Part shown: piece after piece, positions 43,935 through 47,938 of the stretch
How positions within the stretch are numbered: the first letter of the stretch is position 1
How the letters are laid out: each line of letters opens with the position of its first letter
From: Cloacimonetes bacterium UBA6081
GTDB lineage: Bacteria; Cloacimonadota; Cloacimonadia; Cloacimonadales; Cloacimonadaceae
NCBI GenBank assembly: GCA_002428685.1
Contig: DIXL01000102.1
Coordinates: 1-47,938 of the forward strand
Reading direction: 5' to 3'
DNA length: 47,938 nt
The notes under the pieces: model-generated
Told to the model about the DNA's origin: nothing
The model's input: the letters and a program-made list of their open reading frames with translations, nothing else
Databases searched by the model: none
Position numbers and translations under genes: made by a program

Positions 43935-46900
43935 CTACATAGCCCCCAAATCTGCCAGTCGCTTCCTGGTCATTTCTATAAGCTGTGTTGAGCCGGCTTG
44001 TTCAAATCGCTGCATGGCAATTCGTAAATTCTCTATCAATTTTTCGTTGTTACCCATTTCCTGATAAACTGAGGCCAGGTTAAAGTAGCCTTTGCCATTG
44101 CCATCCGTATCTGCAACAGAGGCAGTCAGCTCTATGTTCTTCAGATAGTGTTTTATTGCCAGAGGATAATCTTGTTCTTTTTTAGCCAGATTTCCCAAGT
44201 TTCCATAAGTATGGGCAATACCCTGGATGTCGCCAATCTTTTCCTGCAGTTTCAGGTTTTTCAGGTAGATTTGTTTGGCTTGGGGGTAGTTTCCCTGTAA
44301 AAATTGGATGTCACCCAGTCCATCCTGTTCTATGGACACTCCAAACAAGTCTCCGGATAGTTTTGCAATCTTCAGGGCTTTGCGGTAATACTTTTGCGCC
44401 TGCAGATGCTTTTCTTCCCAGTGATACATTTCTCCAATGCCATGCAGCACAGTTCCCTGAAAGCTTAAATTTCCCAAAGCTTCAAAGATCTTCAGGCTAC
44501 GATTAAAGTTTTGCAGGGCTTTCTTATGTTCTCCCATGCGCCTATGCAAGGTTCCCAAATCGCAAAGCACTTTAGCAAAGCCAAATCTGTCGCCAATTTT
44601 GTCTGCGATCCCGATGGCTTCCACATAGGCTTTGTAGGCTTTGTCCAATTTCCCCATCTGGCCATAAACAATGCCTAAAGAGTTACTGGAAATCCTTAGG
44701 CTCAAATCGTCCTTGATACCTTTGGCGATATCGTATTGCAGGAGCAGCGATTTCTCTGCCTCTTTATATCTGCCTGTGTTCGAAAGGTTTAGGGTTGCCA
44801 CAGCTTCCAGCTTCAACAGCAGATACAGATAATGCTTCTGAACCGGAGTTCTTTTTTCTGCCGATAGTTTGATGTAACTGTTCAGCAGGCTGTTAATGCT
44901 TTTCGCTTTGGAGTGCAGTGCCTTTGCCGCAAGGGTGGCGTAATCTTGTTTCAGCTTGGCTTGCAGGGCCATAAACTCTTCTATCCTATACAGCTTATAC
45001 AAACAATCCAATTGGTAAAGGCGCGTTTGTTCGCCGCAGAGTCCATTAAAATCCGCTACTTGTTCCAAATAGTGTAGAACCCCTTCATAATCACCTGCCA
45101 AATACAGGGCACGACTGCGTAAATAGTGATATTTACCAAGCTCTTCAGCATCTTTCAGATCAGGTAGAGGCACAGCATCCAGGCTTGCCTTGGCGGCTTC
45201 AAATTCTCCCAGATAAAATTGTGAATCTGCCGAGCATAAACGGATGGAAGCCTTTTGTAGCGGGTCTATAGCATTTTGCAGAGCTATTTGAAAATAATAC
45301 AGGGCCTCACCATGATTGCTGATAGCCTGATTTTGGCAGGCTGCCTGCAGGCTGTAGGACAAAGCTTTGGCCTGATTTTCGCCCAAATGGTAGTGGTAGG
45401 CAATCAGTTCACTGTGCTGCATAGCCCGGTCTGCAAATTTATCTTCGTAAAACATGGCTATGCGGTTGTGCAAATCTTTTTTCTCGGTTAGCAAAATAGT
45501 GGAATACACTGCCTGGCGCATCAGGGCATTGCTGAACAGATATTGCAATTCTGGCGATAAATCGGTTACATAGATAATATCCCGCTCCTTCAGTTCGTTA
45601 AATACTTCATAAATAGCACTCTGGTTTATACCTTCCTGAGTTTCGATAATTTCTTTCAGGGTAAAGCCCTTCCCGATTATGGAAGCTTTTTTCAGAATGT
45701 CCTTGGCTTCTGCGCTCAGGGCTTCGTATTTTATCATAAACAGGTTTTCCACACTGTAGGGAAGCAAACCTTTGTTTTGGATATCCTGGATGTTTTGCAT
45801 GGTGATCAGGGTATCCGGTTCCGGATAAAGGCTGTTGATTTGGTTGCAAAGCTCCACCACGAAACGCGGATTGCCCCCTGCCAAATCGTAAATAAAATCC
45901 CCCGCTTGATGGGTAACATTGGGGATGCGGGAGCAGATAAGGGCATTAACTTGCTCATGTTCAAGGTCGCCTAAATGCAGTGCAGAGGTTCTGGAGTTTA
46001 AAACTGCGGGCTTGCGCTCGGAATTCTGCGATTGTGAATGCGTTAAAACCAAGGTTTGGGGTTTTTTATCCACCTCGCCCAGGCGTTTATTCAGAATCTG
46101 GCTGGAAAGGTCGTCCAGCCATTGGATATTATCTATCAGAATGTAATCGTATTCTGCAATCAGCCCCTCAAAGCACTTCAGCAGGCTTTCCAGCATCAGG
46201 TCTTTCTGTTTTCCGCCCTCATCTGCCAGTTTGTTTCCCTGGGAAACAGCTCCCAAGGCTTGCATCACGTTTTCCAGGTCATGTTCTTCCAGCAGGTTTG
46301 CCACATAGGTTTTTAGTCTTTCTGGATTTGCCAAGGGGTCTTCGCATTGAAGCCCTTTGCAAATTAGTTTCCGCAGCAGCACCAAACGGTCATGCTGATT
46401 GTATTCATCCAGTACAAATACTGCCAGTTTGCAGCCCTGATCATAAAACTCCTTCAGTATCTGCCAGCCGATAAAGGATTTTCCGGTGCCATGCTCACCA
46501 TAAATAATCACCTGGTTCAGCTTTTTCTCCGCAATCTGGGTAATAATGTGCGCAGTTTCGGTTAGATAGCTTACCTGTAGTTTATCGTTAAATTGTTTTA
46601 TATAGCTGTGTATATGTTCCGGCAACTCACGCACAATCAGGTAAAATTCCAGCTCTTCTTTAATCCCCTTTACCAGGGTTTTGCGCAGGAATTTTGCCTC
46701 AAACCGGCTTTCAGCATTACCAAGGATGTCTTTGGTAAACACAATCTGGCCGTATTCTGCAGAGCTCATCAAGCGTGCCGCCACATTTACGCCACCTCCG
46801 ATGATGCCATATTCGTGGCGATTTTTAGCTCCCAGAATGCCTGCATAGAGGTTGCTGTAGGTAAGGCCTATTTTTGCTTTTAAGGGTGAATCCAAGCGGT

Positions 46901-47828
46901 TTATCTGGTGGGCAGCCAGAATGGCGCGTTCAATATCATCCACATGGGTTTGCAATATGCCAAAACTGATTAGCAAAATCATACCTTTGTCGGTGTAGTC
47001 AATTTTATTCACCATGCCTTCCAAATGGTAAACGATTTCCTGGATGGCACTGTAATAACGGTTGATTTCTTCGTATTTTGCTTCCTGAATAAACTCTTCG
47101 GCATTTACGCCAATAAACAGAATGGCAGAATTGCGCAGTTCGCCGCTGAAGGTTTCCGATTGCCCCCGCTCCAGGATTTCGGAAGGGAAAAAGCTTTGGT
47201 CAAAATCTTGATCGGCAAACTGGGGGATGGTGGGTTGAGCGGTTTTTTTACACGATTCCGTAAGAATTGATTTTTCCGCGTTATCTCGTTTGACAACCAG
47301 GGTTTCATTATGCCCGGCAAGCTCACAAAGATGGTAAAGATCACCCATAATAGAACTGTAAACAAAATAGTCCAGATGCTTTTCCGGGTTTCCCAAGATA
47401 ATCATCTGCGACTGTCCGAAACCCATACTGCCGTGATAGGCCAGTTCACTACCATATTCCTGCCTAAACGCATTATTCAGAAAGTCCAAACCCCCCCGGA
47501 ATTCTTCCATGCAGATCTGCATCTGTGCCAGGCAGGTTTTTTCGGGAATGGCAAAGGCTGCCAGGATTGCATCACCTTCAAACTTTAGTATCTGCCCGCC
47601 ATACTGGATTATTTTGTCGTTTAGCAGGTTAAAATACTGGTTCAGCAGATTGGTAATTACTTCCACACCATAATGACCTTTAGCCGACACCTTTTCGGTT
47701 AGCTTGGTGAATCCGCACACATCCAGAAACAGGAATCCACAGCCGAAACTGCATGAGATATTATTCGGATTTTTCTGCGCTAAAGTCCATTCTACCATAC
47801 CTGGCAACAGGGTGCTTTTCGAGTTCAT
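43935..47828 (-). CDS. Soluble-adenylyl-cyclase-like protein: two class III cyclase halves, AAA ATPase, TPR array
   Basis: A 1297-residue cytoplasmic signalling protein laid out like mammalian sAC (ADCY10). The first cyclase half has both metal-binding Asp residues, Asp36 in LFLDVCGFTKL and Asp86 in KFEGDAILAAF, but lacks the Asn/Arg pair. The second half has lost the metal Asps (FIGVNAEEF) but keeps Asn348 and Arg352 in GGGVNVAARLMSSA. One complete composite active site is therefore predicted. Next comes a STAND/AAA-type NTPase with Walker A GEHGTGKS (Lys450) and Walker B DYILIDNIQWLDD, then a long helical region and TPRs at the C-terminus (AKVLCDLGTLHRRMGEHKKALQNF and similar). ATG 47828 is chosen because GGAGG ends 5 nt upstream; an in-frame upstream ATG at 47885 has no SD. 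cAMP output and the input signal are inferred. Confidence 0.88.
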   Translation of the reverse strand: MNSKSTLLPGMVEWTLAQKNPNNISCSFGCGFLFLDVCGFTKLTEKVSAKGHYGVEVITNLLNQYFNLLNDKIIQYGGQILKFEGDAILAAFAIPEKTCLAQMQICMEEFRGGLDFLNNAFRQEYGSELAYHGSMGFGQSQMIILGNPEKHLDYFVYSSIMGDLYHLCELAGHNETLVVKRDNAEKSILTESCKKTAQPTIPQFADQDFDQSFFPSEILERGQSETFSGELRNSAILFIGVNAEEFIQEAKYEEINRYYSAIQEIVYHLEGMVNKIDYTDKGMILLISFGILQTHVDDIERAILAAHQINRLDSPLKAKIGLTYSNLYAGILGAKNRHEYGIIGGGVNVAARLMSSAEYGQIVFTKDILGNAESRFEAKFLRKTLVKGIKEELEFYLIVRELPEHIHSYIKQFNDKLQVSYLTETAHIITQIAEKKLNQVIIYGEHGTGKSFIGWQILKEFYDQGCKLAVFVLDEYNQHDRLVLLRKLICKGLQCEDPLANPERLKTYVANLLEEHDLENVMQALGAVSQGNKLADEGGKQKDLMLESLLKCFEGLIAEYDYILIDNIQWLDDLSSQILNKRLGEVDKKPQTLVLTHSQSQNSERKPAVLNSRTSALHLGDLEHEQVNALICSRIPNVTHQAGDFIYDLAGGNPRFVVELCNQINSLYPEPDTLITMQNIQDIQNKGLLPYSVENLFMIKYEALSAEAKDILKKASIIGKGFTLKEIIETQEGINQSAIYEVFNELKERDIIYVTDLSPELQYLFSNALMRQAVYSTILLTEKKDLHNRIAMFYEDKFADRAMQHSELIAYHYHLGENQAKALSYSLQAACQNQAISNHGEALYYFQIALQNAIDPLQKASIRLCSADSQFYLGEFEAAKASLDAVPLPDLKDAEELGKYHYLRSRALYLAGDYEGVLHYLEQVADFNGLCGEQTRLYQLDCLYKLYRIEEFMALQAKLKQDYATLAAKALHSKAKSINSLLNSYIKLSAEKRTPVQKHYLYLLLKLEAVATLNLSNTGRYKEAEKSLLLQYDIAKGIKDDLSLRISSNSLGIVYGQMGKLDKAYKAYVEAIGIADKIGDRFGFAKVLCDLGTLHRRMGEHKKALQNFNRSLKIFEALGNLSFQGTVLHGIGEMYHWEEKHLQAQKYYRKALKIAKLSGDLFGVSIEQDGLGDIQFLQGNYPQAKQIYLKNLKLQEKIGDIQGIAHTYGNLGNLAKKEQDYPLAIKHYLKNIELTASVADTDGNGKGYFNLASVYQEMGNNEKLIENLRIAMQRFEQAGSTQLIEMTRKRLADLGAM

Positions 47829-47938
47829 AAAACCTCCATTGTATCCTGTTGCAATTTTGCTGTATAGGCATGGGTGGTCAAGCAAAAAAAATAATCTTAT
47901 TCTTCTCTGCTCTAAATTTTGGGTTTTGACTTACAATT

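Noticed and set aside
47829..47885. 19-codon N-terminal extension of the cyclase protein
   Set aside because: No ribosome-binding site before it, whereas GGAGG lies 5 nt before the ATG at 47828. The extension contains that SD.

Overview
The window looks like a chromosomal stretch from an uncultured, Gram-negative, anaerobic-type bacterium of the FCB superphylum. Candidatus Cloacimonadota is my best guess, by inference only. Reasons: a gingipain-type protease ends in the FCB sorting motif NYPNPFNPSTTI; there are two PorV/PorQ-like outer-membrane barrels and a PorE-like TPR/PD40/CRD/OmpA protein; genes are tightly packed with ATGA/TTGA overlaps; and AT-rich spacers hold several families of palindromic repeats. 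No rRNA, tRNA, CRISPR array, transposase, integrase or phage gene was seen.

Layout. (1) 1-7423, plus strand: C25 peptidase with a sorting domain, then overlapping yggS and a TTG-started plsY-like gene, a 202-bp palindromic element, a large GNAT-like protein and a PAP2-type membrane protein that carries one arm of that element inside its reading frame. (2) 7438-10407: an outer-membrane barrel directly followed by a BatA/von Willebrand A protein. (3) 10675-14005: dxs, with an in-frame tandem 39-bp palindromic repeat, and mnmE from a TTG start. (4) 14068-16329: a strong promoter driving a short RNA or leader that ends in an intrinsic terminator, then tsaE, a SIMPL protein and a solute-binding lipoprotein. 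(5) 16333-20459, minus strand: a dihydropyrimidine-dehydrogenase-like fusion lacking the usual catalytic Cys, a 128-bp nested-palindrome element, and a nucleotide-sugar dehydrogenase. (6) 20460-43840: a roughly 0.9-kb non-coding stretch, a 33-codon ORF translationally coupled to an 18.5-kb gene for a giant 6170-residue secreted Ig-like repeat protein, then a PorV-like barrel and a PorE-like protein. (7) 43935-47828, minus strand: a large soluble-adenylyl-cyclase-like signalling protein (two cyclase halves, AAA ATPase, TPRs), converging on a shared terminator.

How it fits together. The most coherent system is export and surface display resembling type IX secretion: two cargos with C-terminal sorting domains (the C25 protease and the giant protein), PorV-type barrels, and a PorE-like peptidoglycan anchor immediately downstream of the giant cargo. 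dxs (isoprenoids), plsY (phospholipid) and the PAP2 protein serve the envelope. mnmE and tsaE modify tRNA.

The second theme is small palindromic repeats. At least five unrelated families sit in the spacers, and two have invaded and been tolerated in frame inside conserved genes (dxs and the PAP2 gene).
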